Source: Rhodocyclales bacterium (GTDB lineage: Bacteria; Pseudomonadota; Gammaproteobacteria; Burkholderiales; Rhodocyclaceae). From it: 64,000 nt of DNA. The DNA is taken from contig JACRPA010000006.1 of NCBI GenBank assembly GCA_016214145.1, positions 434,001 through 498,000 of the forward strand, given 5' to 3'. Below the pieces are notes generated by a model. That model made no database searches. It was not told the origin of the DNA and worked only from the letters and a program-made list of their open reading frames with translations. This document shows, piece after piece, positions 49,744 to 58,729 of this stretch. Position numbers and translations under genes: made by a program. Every line of letters begins with the position of its first letter. Position 1 is the first letter of the stretch.

Positions 49744-50003
49744 CTGCCAAGGTCCTGATGTATTCCACGGCGGTGTGCCCCTACTGTGTGCGCGCCGAGC
49801 AATTGCTCAACAGCAAGGGCGTCACCGGGATCGAGAAGGTCCGCGTCGACCTCGACCCCTCCCGTCGCGAGGAAATGATGCAGAAGACCGGCCGCCGCAG
49901 CGTGCCGCAGATTTACATCGGCGAAACCCACGTCGGCGGCTGCGACGAGTTGTATGCGCTCGACCGCGCCGGCAAGCTCGAGCCGTTGCTGCGCGGCGAA
50001 TAA
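49740..50003 (+). CDS. grxC: glutaredoxin 3
   Basis: The protein has 87 residues. The start ATG overlaps the rhodanese stop (ATGA). The active site CPYC is at 13-16 in YSTAVCPYCVRAEQLL. The TGRRSVPQIYIGETHVGGCDEL segment has the cis-Pro and the glutathione-binding GG. It reduces disulfides with glutathione in the cytoplasm. The order grxC-secB is conserved in betaproteobacteria. Confidence 0.96.
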   Translation: MTAKVLMYSTAVCPYCVRAEQLLNSKGVTGIEKVRVDLDPSRREEMMQKTGRRSVPQIYIGETHVGGCDELYALDRAGKLEPLLRGE

Positions 50004-50039
50004 CTTCCCTTTAACGTATTTTCCATCCGGTTCACCACC

Positions 50040-50504
50040 ATGCCAGAGAACGACCAGCCCGTTTTTTCCATCGAGAAGATCTACGTCAAGGATCTTTCCC
50101 TCGAAGTCCCCAATGCCCCGCAGATTTTCCTCGATCGCGAGCAGCCCGCCGTCGAGGTCGGCCTGCAGTCCGAGGCGAACGGCCTGGGCGACGGCGTCTT
50201 CGAAGTGGTGCTGACCGTCACCGTCACCGCCAAGCAGGGCGAAAAAACCCAGTTCCTGGTCGAGGCGGCGCAGGCCGGCATCTTCCAGATCCGCAACGTG
50301 CCTGACGAGGAGCTGGAGCCGGTGATGGCCATCGCCTGCCCGAACATCCTCTTCCCGTATGCCCGCGAGACCGTTTCCGACATCATCAATCGCGCCGGTT
50401 TCCAGCCCGTGCTGCTGGCGCCGGTGAACTTCGAGGCGATTTATCGCCAGCGCCTGGAGCAGGCGCAGTCGCAGCCGCAGCCGGGCGAGATCCCGATTCA
50501 GTGA
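50040..50504 (+). CDS. secB: protein-export chaperone SecB
   Basis: The protein has 154 residues. SecB keeps precursors unfolded for SecA. Motifs are FSIEKIYVKDLSLEVPNAPQ, VVLTVTVTAKQGEKTQFLVE and the NILFPYARETVSDIINRAGF helix. The gap to grxC is 36 bases. Its stop overlaps the start of the SH3-domain gene by one base (TGATG). Confidence 0.97.
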   Translation: MPENDQPVFSIEKIYVKDLSLEVPNAPQIFLDREQPAVEVGLQSEANGLGDGVFEVVLTVTVTAKQGEKTQFLVEAAQAGIFQIRNVPDEELEPVMAIACPNILFPYARETVSDIINRAGFQPVLLAPVNFEAIYRQRLEQAQSQPQPGEIPIQ

Positions 50505-51181
50505 TGAGCGCCGCCCGTCGGGCAGTCCGCGCCCTTGCCGCCGTCCTCTGCGGACTGACTTTTGGCTCCGGCCCGCCGCTGCGCGGCTTGACGTTCGCTG
50601 TGCGAACATCAGCCTTCACCGAAAGTCGTGGCACCACATCACTTATCGCCGTCCTCTGCGGACTGACTTTTGGCTCCGGCCCGCCGCTGCGCGGCTTGAC
50701 GTTCGCTGTGCGAACATCAGCCTTCACCGAAAGTCGTGGCACCACATCACTTATCGCCGTCCTCTGCGGACTGACTTTTCTCGCGGCGCCCGCCTGGGCG
50801 CTGGAGTTCCGTTCGGTGGCCGAGGCCGGGGCGGTGATGTTCGACGCACCCTCGCAGAAGGCGAAGCCGCTCTTTGTCATCGTGCGGGGCACGCCGGTCG
50901 AAGTGGTGGTCAGCCTGGAGGGGTGGGTCAAGGTCCGCGATGCGACCGGCGATCTCGCCTGGATAGAGCGGAAATCCCTCGCCGAAAAACGCATGCTCAT
51001 CGTCACGGCGAAGAATGCCGAAGTGCGCAGCCAGCCGGACAGCGGCGCGCCGCTGGTCTTCGAGGCCGACAAGGACGTCCTGCTGGAATTCGTCGAAACC
51101 GGCCCGCTCGGCTGGGCGAGAGTGCGCCACCGCGATGGCCAGTCCGGTTACGTGCGCAGCAATCAGGTCTGGGGACTCTGA
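50504..51181 (+). CDS. exported SH3-domain protein with repeat-expanded signal region
   Basis: The frame from ATG 50504 gives 225 residues. Its N-terminus starts [19 protein letters not shown] and then contains two 36-residue copies from a 108-base repeat, followed by [18 protein letters not shown], a normal signal-peptide end. The mature part (about 97-225) has two SH3b-like segments: [20 protein letters not shown] and [24 protein letters not shown] at 50708 inside repeat 2 is an alternative start that would give a compact signal peptide. The likely location is the periplasm or envelope. It is translationally coupled to secB. Confidence 0.75.
   Translation: MSAARRAVRALAAVLCGLTFGSGPPLRGLTFAVRTSAFTESRGTTSLIAVLCGLTFGSGPPLRGLTFAVRTSAFTESRGTTSLIAVLCGLTFLAAPAWALEFRSVAEAGAVMFDAPSQKAKPLFVIVRGTPVEVVVSLEGWVKVRDATGDLAWIERKSLAEKRMLIVTAKNAEVRSQPDSGAPLVFEADKDVLLEFVETGPLGWARVRHRDGQSGYVRSNQVWGL
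50540..50779 (+). repeat. tandem 108-bp in-frame repeat (2.2 copies)
   Basis: Copies lie at 50540-50647 and 50648-50755, identical as far as I compared them, with a 24-base partial third copy to 50779. Each has a GTTCGCTGTGCGAAC hairpin in the middle, and longer arms GACTTTTGG and CCGAAAGTC that pair with one mismatch. 108 is divisible by three, so the reading frame is kept. Confidence 0.92.
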
Positions 51182-51188
51182 CCCCAAC

Positions 51189-52178
51189 ATGAAGATCGCC
51201 GTCCTCGGCGCCGGCGCCTGGGGCACTGCCCTCGCCATCGCCTTCTCCCGCCGTCACTCGGTTGCGATATGGGCGCGCGATGCCGCTCAGGCGGCCGCCA
51301 TGCAGTCGTCGCGCGAGAACGCGCGCTACCTGCCGGGCTGCACCCTGCCGGAAACCCTGCGGATCGAAGCCGACTTCGTCGCGGCTGCCGGCGCCAGCGA
51401 ACTCAACGTGGCGGCCACGCCGCTGGCCGGCCTGCGCGACACCCTGCGCCGCTTGCGCGCAGTCGCCCCGGCCACGCCGGTGATCTGGGTATGCAAGGGG
51501 CTGGAAGCGGGCAGCCAGCGGCTGCCGCACCAGGTCGTCGCCGAGGAACTGGGCGAACGGGCGACTTGCGGTGCCCTCACCGGCCCCAGCTTCGCCGAGG
51601 AAGTGGCGAAAGGCCTGCCGACGGCGATCACCCTGGCCGCCGCCGACGGCGCCTTCGCCGAAGCCGCGGCGCAGGCCCTGCACAATTCCCGCCTGCGCGT
51701 CTACGCCAACCACGATGTCATCGGCGCCGAGGTGGGCGGCGCGGTGAAGAACGTGATGGCCATCGCCGCCGGCATTTCCGACGGCATGGGCTTCGGCCTG
51801 AATGCCCGCGCCGCGCTGATCACGCGCGGCCTGGCCGAGACCACCCGGCTCGGCGTTGCCATGGGCGGCAAGCTGGAAACCTTCATGGGGCTGGCGGGCA
51901 TGGGCGACCTCATCCTCACCTGCACCGGCGATCTCTCGCGCAACCGCCGCGTCGGCCTGGCCCTGGCAAAAGGGTTATCGCTGGAGCAGATACTGCGGGA
52001 ACTGGGCCACACCGCCGAGGGCGTTTCCAGCGCCCGTGAAGTCGCCACCCTGGCCGCCCGGCTGGGCATCGACATGCCCATCACGCAGGCCGTCCGCAGC
52101 GTCCTCTACGACGGCGTGCCAGCCAGCCAGGCGGTCGAGCAGCTCCTCAGCCGCGATCCGAAGCGGGAATCCGCCTAA
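51189..52178 (+). CDS. gpsA: glycerol-3-phosphate dehydrogenase (NAD(P)+)
   Basis: The protein has 329 residues from [20 protein letters not shown], the dinucleotide-binding loop; the frame extends upstream into the SH3 gene. It makes glycerol-3-phosphate for phospholipids. Motifs are [40 protein letters not shown] (catalytic Lys) and [13 protein letters not shown]. Seven bases separate it from the SH3-domain stop. It ends overlapping trmL by 4 bases. Confidence 0.96.
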   Translation: MKIAVLGAGAWGTALAIAFSRRHSVAIWARDAAQAAAMQSSRENARYLPGCTLPETLRIEADFVAAAGASELNVAATPLAGLRDTLRRLRAVAPATPVIWVCKGLEAGSQRLPHQVVAEELGERATCGALTGPSFAEEVAKGLPTAITLAAADGAFAEAAAQALHNSRLRVYANHDVIGAEVGGAVKNVMAIAAGISDGMGFGLNARAALITRGLAETTRLGVAMGGKLETFMGLAGMGDLILTCTGDLSRNRRVGLALAKGLSLEQILRELGHTAEGVSSAREVATLAARLGIDMPITQAVRSVLYDGVPASQAVEQLLSRDPKRESA

Positions 52179-52639
52179 TCTCCGCCGGCAAAGCCGTTCT
52201 GCCGCCAGGCCTCGAACACCAGCACCGCCACGGTATTGGACAGGTTCAGGCTGCGATTGCCTTTCACCATGGGCAGGCGGATGCGCCGCTCCGGCGGTGC
52301 GCTCTCCAGCATGTCCGGCGGCAGGCCGCGCGTTTCCGGCCCGAAGACGAAGGCATCCCCCGCCTTGTATTCCGGCTTGTCATAGCGGGCAGCCCCTCGT
52401 GTGCTGACGAAAAACAGCCGTTTGCCCTTGAGTGCGCTCAGGCAGTCCTCCCACTTCTCATGCACCCTCACTTCGGCCAGGTCGTGGTAATCCAGGCCGG
52501 CGCGGGCCAGGTGCCGGTCTGCCAGGTTAAAGCCCAAGGGCTTGACCAAATGCAGTTTCGAGCCGGTATTTGCTATTAAGCGAATGATATTTCCGGTATT
52601 GCCCGGGATTTCAGGCTGGAAAAGAACGACATGAAACAC
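52175..52639 (-). CDS. trmL: tRNA (cytidine(34)-2'-O)-methyltransferase
   Basis: The protein has 154 residues with a SPOUT fold. It methylates the wobble base of tRNA-Leu. Motifs are [31 protein letters not shown] and [19 protein letters not shown] (SAM-binding knot). It is divergent from the MSHA operon across 92 bases that are AT-rich and probably hold both promoters. Confidence 0.94.
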   Translation of the reverse strand: MFHVVLFQPEIPGNTGNIIRLIANTGSKLHLVKPLGFNLADRHLARAGLDYHDLAEVRVHEKWEDCLSALKGKRLFFVSTRGAARYDKPEYKAGDAFVFGPETRGLPPDMLESAPPERRIRLPMVKGNRSLNLSNTVAVLVFEAWRQNGFAGGD

Positions 52640-52731
52640 TTGAATCCCTTCTCGAATAGGGGTAATTTTGTAAATAATATGGGATGTTACGTCCCTTTTT
52701 GCATAAACAAGGTTAACTTTTCGGGGATTCC

Positions 52732-54435
52732 ATGGCCCGTCCGGAAAAGATCAGGCTCGGCGAACTGCTGGTTCAGCAGGCCCTGATCACCGAAGATCAG
52801 TTGAAGCAGGCGCTCGACGAGCAGAAGCGCAGCGGGCGCAAGCTCGGCCGCGTGCTGATCGACAGGAAATTCGTCACCGAGGACGGCATCTCCCAGGCGA
52901 TGGCCAAGCAGCTGGACATCCCCTACATCAACCTGCGCAGCTACAACCTCAAGCCCAATACGGTGCGCATGCTCTCCGAAGCGCAGGCGCGCCGCTTCCG
53001 CGCCCTGGTGCTGGAGGATCGCGGTGCGGCCGTCCGCGTCGGCTTCGCCGACCCGACCGACCTGTTCGCCTACGACGAGGTGTCGCGCGCCCTCAAGCGC
53101 GAGATCGAACTTGCCGTCGTGACGGAAAGCCAGTTGCTGGAGACCATCGACCGGGTCTACCAGCGCACCGAGGAGATCTCCGGCCTCGCCCAGGAGCTGA
53201 CCGCCGAACTGGGCGACGTGACGGTGGATCTGGGGGCCCTGGGTGTCACGCCGGGCCTGGAAGAGGCGCCGGTCGTCAAGCTGCTGCAATCGGTTTTCGA
53301 GGCGGCGGTGCAGGTGCGCGCCTCCGACGTGCACATCGAACCGCAGGAGAAATCCCTGGTCATCCGCTTCCGTGTCGATGGCGTGATGCATGTGCAGACC
53401 CAGGCCGACATCAAGATCGCCACCGCCCTGCTGCTGCGACTGAAGCTGATGTCCGGCCTCGACATTTCGGAGAAGCGCCTGCCGCAGGACGGCCGCTTCA
53501 ACGTCAAGATCCGCAACAACACGGTTGACGTGCGTATTTCCACCATGCCGACCCAGCACGGCGAGGCGGCGGTGATGCGCCTGCTCAACCAGAGCGGCGG
53601 CCTGCTCGGACTCGACCGGCTCGGCATGCCGCAGCGCATCGTCGACCGCGTGCGCGAGGTGATCCACCACCCCAGCGGCATGGTGCTGGTGACCGGCCCC
53701 ACCGGCAGCGGCAAGACGACGACCCTCTACGCGGCGCTTTCCGAGGTGAACACGCCGGAGAAGAAGATCATCACCGTCGAGGACCCGGTCGAATACCGCC
53801 TGCCCGGCATCAACCAGGTGCAGGTGAACGACAAGATCGAACTGACCTTCGACCGCGTGCTGCGTTCCGCCCTGCGCCAGGACCCGGACATCGTCCTCGT
53901 CGGCGAGATGCGCGACCAGACCACCGCCGAGATCGGCCTGCGCGCCGCCATGACCGGCCACATGGTGTTTTCCACCCTGCACACCAACGACGCCATGTCG
54001 ACCCCGGTGCGCCTGCTCGACATGGGCGTGCCGCGCTACATGGTGGCGCTGTCGCTGCGCCTGGTGCTGGCGCAGCGGCTGCTGCGCGTCGTCTGCGAGC
54101 GCTGCGCGCGGCCGCATGCCCTGACGCCCCACGAGCACGAGTGGCTGCGCGTCGAACTGGGCGGCGCCGTCGAGCGGCACGAATTCCGCAGCGCGGCCGG
54201 CTGCTCCAACTGCAACGGCACCGGCTATGCCGGACGCACCGGCATCTACGAGATGCTGGAGATGACCGGCAAGGTGGTCGAGGCCGCCAACCAGGACGAC
54301 CCGAGCGCCTTCGTCAAGGCCGCCCGCGAGCAGATGGCCGGCCACACCCTGAAGCAGGACGCCCTGCGCGTGGCCCTGGAAGGGCGCACCACGGTGGAAG
54401 AGGCCATGCGCGTCAGTTCCCAGTCGGACGATTGA
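52732..54435 (+). CDS. mshE: MSHA pilus assembly ATPase MshE
   Basis: The protein has 567 residues. The N-terminal MshEN domain has two related segments, IRLGELLVQQALITEDQLKQ and KLGRVLIDRKFVTEDGISQA, matching the RLGxxL-type cyclic di-GMP binding motif. The ATPase core has Walker A GPTGSGKTTTLYAAL (about 322-336), Asp box VEDPVEYRLPGINQVQV, Walker B RQDPDIVLVGEMRD, and a CxxC zinc pair VCERCARP with CSNCNGTG. It powers pilus extension from the inner membrane. It is the first gene of the pilus run; mshG follows six bases later. Confidence 0.95.
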   Translation: MARPEKIRLGELLVQQALITEDQLKQALDEQKRSGRKLGRVLIDRKFVTEDGISQAMAKQLDIPYINLRSYNLKPNTVRMLSEAQARRFRALVLEDRGAAVRVGFADPTDLFAYDEVSRALKREIELAVVTESQLLETIDRVYQRTEEISGLAQELTAELGDVTVDLGALGVTPGLEEAPVVKLLQSVFEAAVQVRASDVHIEPQEKSLVIRFRVDGVMHVQTQADIKIATALLLRLKLMSGLDISEKRLPQDGRFNVKIRNNTVDVRISTMPTQHGEAAVMRLLNQSGGLLGLDRLGMPQRIVDRVREVIHHPSGMVLVTGPTGSGKTTTLYAALSEVNTPEKKIITVEDPVEYRLPGINQVQVNDKIELTFDRVLRSALRQDPDIVLVGEMRDQTTAEIGLRAAMTGHMVFSTLHTNDAMSTPVRLLDMGVPRYMVALSLRLVLAQRLLRVVCERCARPHALTPHEHEWLRVELGGAVERHEFRSAAGCSNCNGTGYAGRTGIYEMLEMTGKVVEAANQDDPSAFVKAAREQMAGHTLKQDALRVALEGRTTVEEAMRVSSQSDD

Positions 54436-54441
54436 ACGGCC

Positions 54442-55668
54442 ATGGCCCATTTCGCCTACACCGGCCGCAACGCCCAGGGCGGCCTCACCGAGGGCACCCT
54501 GGAGAGCGCCAGCGCCGCAGCCCTGGCGGACCATCTCGTCACGCTCGGCGTCACGCCGATCCGCATCGATCCGGTGCAAGGGCCGCAGGAAGGCGCCCTC
54601 GCCCAGCTGGCCCGCCTGCGCGAGAGGGGCCAGGTCGGCCATGTCGACATCCTCATGTTCAGCCGGCAGATGTACACCCTGCTGAAGGCCGGCGTGCCGA
54701 TCATGCGGGCGCTGGCAGGTCTGCAGGAATCCTGCAGCAATCGCGCCTTCGCGGCGGTGATCAGGGACCTGCGCGAGTCGCTCGATTCCGGCCGCGAACT
54801 GTCCCAGGCCATGGCGCGCCAGCCCAGGGCCTTCAGTCCCTTCTACATCTCGATGGTCCGCGTCGGCGAATCCACCGGGCGGCTGGAGGAGATATTCATC
54901 AGCCTGTTCCATCACCTCGAGTTCCAGCAGTTCATGCGCAACCAGGTGAAGTCGGCGCTGCGCTATCCCAGCTTCGTCGTCGGCGTCATGGCGCTGGCGC
55001 TGGTGATCATCAACATCTTCGTCATCCCGCAATTCACCAAGGTCTTCAAGAGCCTCAAGGCCGAACTGCCCTTCATGACCAAGGTGATCATCGCCTCCTC
55101 GGATTTCTTCGTCGCCTGGTGGCCAGTCATGCTGCTGGCGATGGTCGGCGCGGTGGTCGGTTTCCGACTCATGGTCGCTTCGAAGGAGGGGCGCTTCGCC
55201 TGGGACCGCTTCAAGCTGCGCATCCCCATCGCCGGCAGCATCGTGAACAAGGCCACCCTGGCGCGCTTCGCGCGGGGCCTGGCGCTCGGCCTGAAAAGCG
55301 GCGTGCCGGCGGTGCAGGCGCTTACCCTCACCGCCCAGGTGGTGGAGAACGACTATCTGGCGAAAAAGATCGAGGACATGCGCCTCGGCGTCGAGCGCGG
55401 CGAAAGCATCCTGCGCACGGCGATCGCGGCGAAGATATTCACCCCCGTGGTGCTGCAGATGGTCATGGTGGGCGAGGAATCCGGCGCGCTCGACGACATG
55501 ATGGAAGAAGTGGGAGACATGTACCAGCGCGAGGTCGAGTACGAGCTGAAGAACCTTTCGGCGCAGATCGAGCCGATCCTCATCGTCTTCCTCGGCGTGA
55601 TCGTGCTGATCCTGGCGCTGGGCGTGTTCCTGCCGATGTGGGACCTCGGCCGGGCCATGATCAAGTGA
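54442..55668 (+). CDS. mshG: MSHA pilus inner-membrane platform protein MshG
   Basis: The protein has 408 residues of the PilC/GspF family. It has two repeated T2SSF domains and three membrane segments, near 168-190, 215-235 and 375-395. Motifs are FSRQMYTLLKAGVPIMRALA, RFARGLALGLKSGVPAVQAL and VMVGEESGALDDMMEEVGDM. It works with the MshE ATPase to insert or extract pilins. The stop overlaps the next start by one base. Confidence 0.93.
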   Translation: MAHFAYTGRNAQGGLTEGTLESASAAALADHLVTLGVTPIRIDPVQGPQEGALAQLARLRERGQVGHVDILMFSRQMYTLLKAGVPIMRALAGLQESCSNRAFAAVIRDLRESLDSGRELSQAMARQPRAFSPFYISMVRVGESTGRLEEIFISLFHHLEFQQFMRNQVKSALRYPSFVVGVMALALVIINIFVIPQFTKVFKSLKAELPFMTKVIIASSDFFVAWWPVMLLAMVGAVVGFRLMVASKEGRFAWDRFKLRIPIAGSIVNKATLARFARGLALGLKSGVPAVQALTLTAQVVENDYLAKKIEDMRLGVERGESILRTAIAAKIFTPVVLQMVMVGEESGALDDMMEEVGDMYQREVEYELKNLSAQIEPILIVFLGVIVLILALGVFLPMWDLGRAMIK

Positions 55669-56147
55669 TGCGCCAGCGGGGCATCACCGCGGTCGAGTTC
55701 GCCGTGGTGCTGTTCCTGCTCTCGGTGCTGCTGGCCGGACTGTCATGGGCGCTGGGCTACGTGCAGGAGCAGTCCGAGAAAACGATGGTGCGCTATGCCG
55801 TCGTGGCCATCGAGTCCGGACTCAAGCTGGAGGCCGTGAGCCGGATGACGCGGGGCCGCGGCGCCGACGTGGCGAAGCTGGCCGGCGAAGACCCTTTCCA
55901 ATGGGTCGAGCCCAGGCCGCAGGGCTATCGCGGCGAGTGGAAGGAGCCGGCGGCGGGCCGGCAGGCGGAGTCGGGCTGGTATTGGGACGGGCAGCGGAAG
56001 GAAGCGATTTACGTATTGGCGCGCAGCGACCGCTTCACGCCGGGGCCCAGCGGCAAGGCGGAAATCCGCTACCGCATCGAGGCCGCGGCGGGTGGCACGG
56101 GCGATATACGAACGGCCCTGCGGCCGGTGGAAGCTTACCAGTGGTAA
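55668..56147 (+). CDS. mshF: MshF-like minor pilus protein
   Basis: The protein has 159 residues from an ATG that overlaps the mshG stop. An N-terminal segment RGITAVEFAVVLFLLSVLLA resembles a type IV pilin helix, though the usual Gly-Phe cleavage pair is not clear. The rest is charged and soluble (KLEAVSRMTRGRGADVAKLA). Position between mshG and mshA matches MshF. Its function is unknown. The larger overlapping frame through mshG is a shadow. Confidence 0.6.
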   Translation: MRQRGITAVEFAVVLFLLSVLLAGLSWALGYVQEQSEKTMVRYAVVAIESGLKLEAVSRMTRGRGADVAKLAGEDPFQWVEPRPQGYRGEWKEPAAGRQAESGWYWDGQRKEAIYVLARSDRFTPGPSGKAEIRYRIEAAAGGTGDIRTALRPVEAYQW

Positions 56148-56209
56148 TGGCAGCGGCCGGAATGCTGCTAAAGTTATAAATGAAGGTCAATTCAGGAAGG
56201 AGCGCAGTC

Positions 56210-56716
56210 ATGAAAGGCAACAACAAGGGTTTTACGCTGATCGAACTGATCGTGGTGATCACCATCCTCGGCATCCTCGCCGCGGTGGCGCTGCCGCGCT
56301 TCACCAACCTGCAGGGCGACGCCCGACTGGCCAAGGCGCAGGCGGCGGCGGGCGCGGCGCGGGCAAGTGCTGCGCTGGCGCATGGCACCCAGATTGCGCG
56401 GGCCCTGGCGGCGAACGCCAGCGTGCCGATGGAAGGCGTGAACGTCACCATGTGCAACGGCTATCCGACGGCGGATGCGGCCGGCGTCATAGCCGCCTCG
56501 GGCATCAACCAGGGGGGCGCCACGGATTACACCGTGAGTGCGGGTGGCGCCACGGGCACCAGTTCGATCACCATCGACATTCCTGGCGTAACGACGGCCG
56601 CCAACTGCCGCGTGACCTATACGGCTGCTGCCGGCACAGGCACGGCGGCGAACTGCAACGAGCCGGGCAATGCTCCCGCAGTCGCGATAAACGCCACCCA
56701 GGCGGGCTGCCTGTAA
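56210..56716 (+). CDS. mshA: MSHA major pilin MshA (prepilin)
   Basis: The protein has 168 residues from ATG 56210, with GGAAGGAG upstream. The short leader MKGNNKG is cleaved before [19 protein letters not shown], a canonical type IV prepilin helix with Glu5. The globular part has paired Cys in [26 protein letters not shown] and a C-terminal GCL. It is the only clear major-type pilin in the window; no second copy (mshB) is seen. It polymerises into the pilus used in surface attachment. Confidence 0.9.
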   Translation: MKGNNKGFTLIELIVVITILGILAAVALPRFTNLQGDARLAKAQAAAGAARASAALAHGTQIARALAANASVPMEGVNVTMCNGYPTADAAGVIAASGINQGGATDYTVSAGGATGTSSITIDIPGVTTAANCRVTYTAAAGTGTAANCNEPGNAPAVAINATQAGCL

Positions 56717-56776
56717 TTGGCTGCGGCGGCGCGCCGGTTCGGCCGGCCGCCGCTTTACCGTGAGGCGGCAACGTCC

Positions 56777-57268
56777 GTGCGGAAACCAGGCCTCGGACGC
56801 GACAGGGGGTTCACTCTTGTCGAATTGGTGACCATCCTCGTGGTGGCGGCCATCCTCGCCGCCGTCGCCGCGCCGCGCTTCTTCAGCCGCCAGGCCTTCG
56901 AGGAGCGCGGCTTCTACGACCAGGTGCTGGCCACGCTGCGCTATGCCCAGCGCGTCGCCATTGCCGAGCGGCGCGAAGTCTGCGTCACCCTGACGGCCGC
57001 GACCGTTGCCCTCAGCCTGAATCCCTCGACCGTCTCGGGCGCGGCCTGTTCGGCCGCCGTCAATGATCCGGGTTCCTCGACGCCCTACGCCATCGCCGTG
57101 CCGGCGGGGCTGACTTTGGTCCTGGCTCCGGCCGGTTCCTTCCGCTTCAACGGCCTCGGCCAGCCGATTGACAATGCCGGCGCCCAACTCGGCAACCAGA
57201 CGATCACCCTCACCGGCGCGGATGCGCGCACCATCACGGTTTGGGGCCAGACGGGCTACGTCCAATGA
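56777..57268 (+). CDS. mshC: MSHA minor pilin MshC
   Basis: The GTG at 56777 gives 163 residues with leader RKPGLGRDRG and cleavage before FTLVELVTILVVAAILAAV. GAGGCGG lies about nine bases upstream. The alternative TTG at 56717 gives an overlong leader. The length and single GspH-like fold fit MshC. Its stop overlaps mshD by 4 bases. Confidence 0.85.
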   Translation: MRKPGLGRDRGFTLVELVTILVVAAILAAVAAPRFFSRQAFEERGFYDQVLATLRYAQRVAIAERREVCVTLTAATVALSLNPSTVSGAACSAAVNDPGSSTPYAIAVPAGLTLVLAPAGSFRFNGLGQPIDNAGAQLGNQTITLTGADARTITVWGQTGYVQ

Positions 57269-57846
57269 GCAGGCCATTCCGGCAGCGCGGCATCTCGCTC
57301 ATCGAGACGATCCTGTTCATGGTCATCGTCGGCGTGGCGGTGGGTGGCGTCATGGGCGTGTTCATGGCCACTACGCGCTCTTCCGCCGATCCGCTGGTGC
57401 GCAAGCAGGCGCTGGCCATCGCCGAGTCGCTGCTGGAAGAGGTGAGGCTGATGCCCTTCACTTTCTGCGATCCGGACGACCCCAACGTGTCAACCGCCAC
57501 CAGCGCGGTTGTCGGCGTCGGGCCGACGTTCTGTGCGGTGGCGGCGGAAACGGCGATGGCGCCGGAAGCCGGGGAGACGCGCTACTCGGCCGCGACCCCC
57601 TTCGACAACGTGAACGACTACAACGGCTTCGACACGGCCACGGCAGTCCCGGCAGGCATCTGCGACATCTCGGGGGCTTGCATCGCCGCGCTGGCCGGCT
57701 ATCGGGCGCAGGTTGCCGTGGCCGCGACCGCCTTCAACGGCATTCCGGCAGCCGATGCCCTGCTGATCACCGTGACGGTCATCGCCACCAACGGCGAAAC
57801 CATCTCGCTTTCCGGCGTCAGGACCCGCTATGCGCCGAATCTCTGA
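57265..57846 (+). CDS. mshD: MSHA minor pilin MshD
   Basis: The protein has 193 residues. The leader SRPFRQRG is followed by ISLIETILFMVIVGVAVGGV. The globular part contains FTFCDPDDPNV and ICDISGACIAALAG with several Cys. It fits PilV/MshD. The start overlaps the mshC stop (ATGA), and the end overlaps mshO by 17 bases. Confidence 0.85.
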   Translation: MSRPFRQRGISLIETILFMVIVGVAVGGVMGVFMATTRSSADPLVRKQALAIAESLLEEVRLMPFTFCDPDDPNVSTATSAVVGVGPTFCAVAAETAMAPEAGETRYSAATPFDNVNDYNGFDTATAVPAGICDISGACIAALAGYRAQVAVAATAFNGIPAADALLITVTVIATNGETISLSGVRTRYAPNL

Positions 57847-58729
57847 TCGCCGCGGGCAGTCCGGCTTCACGCTGGTCGAGATGATCGTGGCCATCACGAT
57901 CACCGCCATCCTCTCCGGCATCGTCGCGCTCTTCATCCGGGTGCCGCTGCAGGGCTATTTCGACGTCTCGCGCCGCGCCGAACTCACCGATGCCGCCGAC
58001 CTCGCCGTGCGGCGCATCGCCCGCGAGGTGCAGGGCTCGCTGCCGAACAGCGTGCGTGTCACCGCCGTAGGCGGGGTGCAATGGCTCGAATTCATCGAGG
58101 TGCGCACCGGCGGCCGCTTCCGCGAACAGCCCTCCGGCGGCGCCGTCGCCTGCGCTGCGGGCGGGGCGGGCGCGGGCTTCGAGGACACGCTGGAGGTCGG
58201 TTTTTCCGACACCTGCTTTCGCAGCTTCGGCGCGATTCCCAACCGCGCCGGGATTGTGAACGGCTCCGATTCGGTGGTGGTCTACAACCTCGGCCCCGGT
58301 TACACCGGCGCCGATGCCTACGCCTCGTCGAACATGAACCGCGCCGTCGTCAGCAACACCGTGGTGGGCGCCGGCCCCAACAACGAGGACCGGGTCGAGT
58401 TCGCCGCCCGGACCTTCCCGCTGGCGTCGCCCTCGCGGCGCTTTTTCGTCGTCAGCGGCCCGGTGACCTACGAATGCAATCCGACCACCGGCGAGTTGCG
58501 CCGCCACTCGGCTTATGCGCTGGCTGACGCCCAGCCCGTCCCGCCGGCGGGCGCTTCCGCCCTGCTGGCCACCGGGGTGACGGGCTGCACGATCAGCTAC
58601 GCCGCCAATGCCGTGGCGCAGCGGGCCGGCGTGGTGAGCATCGATCTGGCGCTGACGCGGCGCGATGCGGCCGGCAATGCCGAAACCGTCCGGTTGTTCT
58701 CTCAGGCCCATGTGGGGAATTCGCCATGA
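57830..58729 (+). CDS. mshO: MSHA minor pilin MshO
   Basis: The protein has 299 residues. The leader RRISDRRGQSG precedes FTLVEMIVAITITAILSGIV. The body has YECNPTTGELRRHSAY and GCTISYAANAVAQRAGVVS, typical of PilW/MshO. It is translated from an ATG inside mshD. Confidence 0.85.
   Translation: MRRISDRRGQSGFTLVEMIVAITITAILSGIVALFIRVPLQGYFDVSRRAELTDAADLAVRRIAREVQGSLPNSVRVTAVGGVQWLEFIEVRTGGRFREQPSGGAVACAAGGAGAGFEDTLEVGFSDTCFRSFGAIPNRAGIVNGSDSVVVYNLGPGYTGADAYASSNMNRAVVSNTVVGAGPNNEDRVEFAARTFPLASPSRRFFVVSGPVTYECNPTTGELRRHSAYALADAQPVPPAGASALLATGVTGCTISYAANAVAQRAGVVSIDLALTRRDAAGNAETVRLFSQAHVGNSP

Noticed and set aside
50540-50779. CRISPR array
   Set aside because: The repeats are 108 bases with no unique spacers and lie in an open frame.
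52681-52731. Sigma-54 promoter for the MSHA operon
   Set aside because: A TTTGCA-like element is present near 52700 but the required GG at the -24 spacing is absent.
52687-55032. 781-residue minus-strand open frame
   Set aside because: It is antisense to mshE and mshG and is Gly/His/Gln-rich without motifs.
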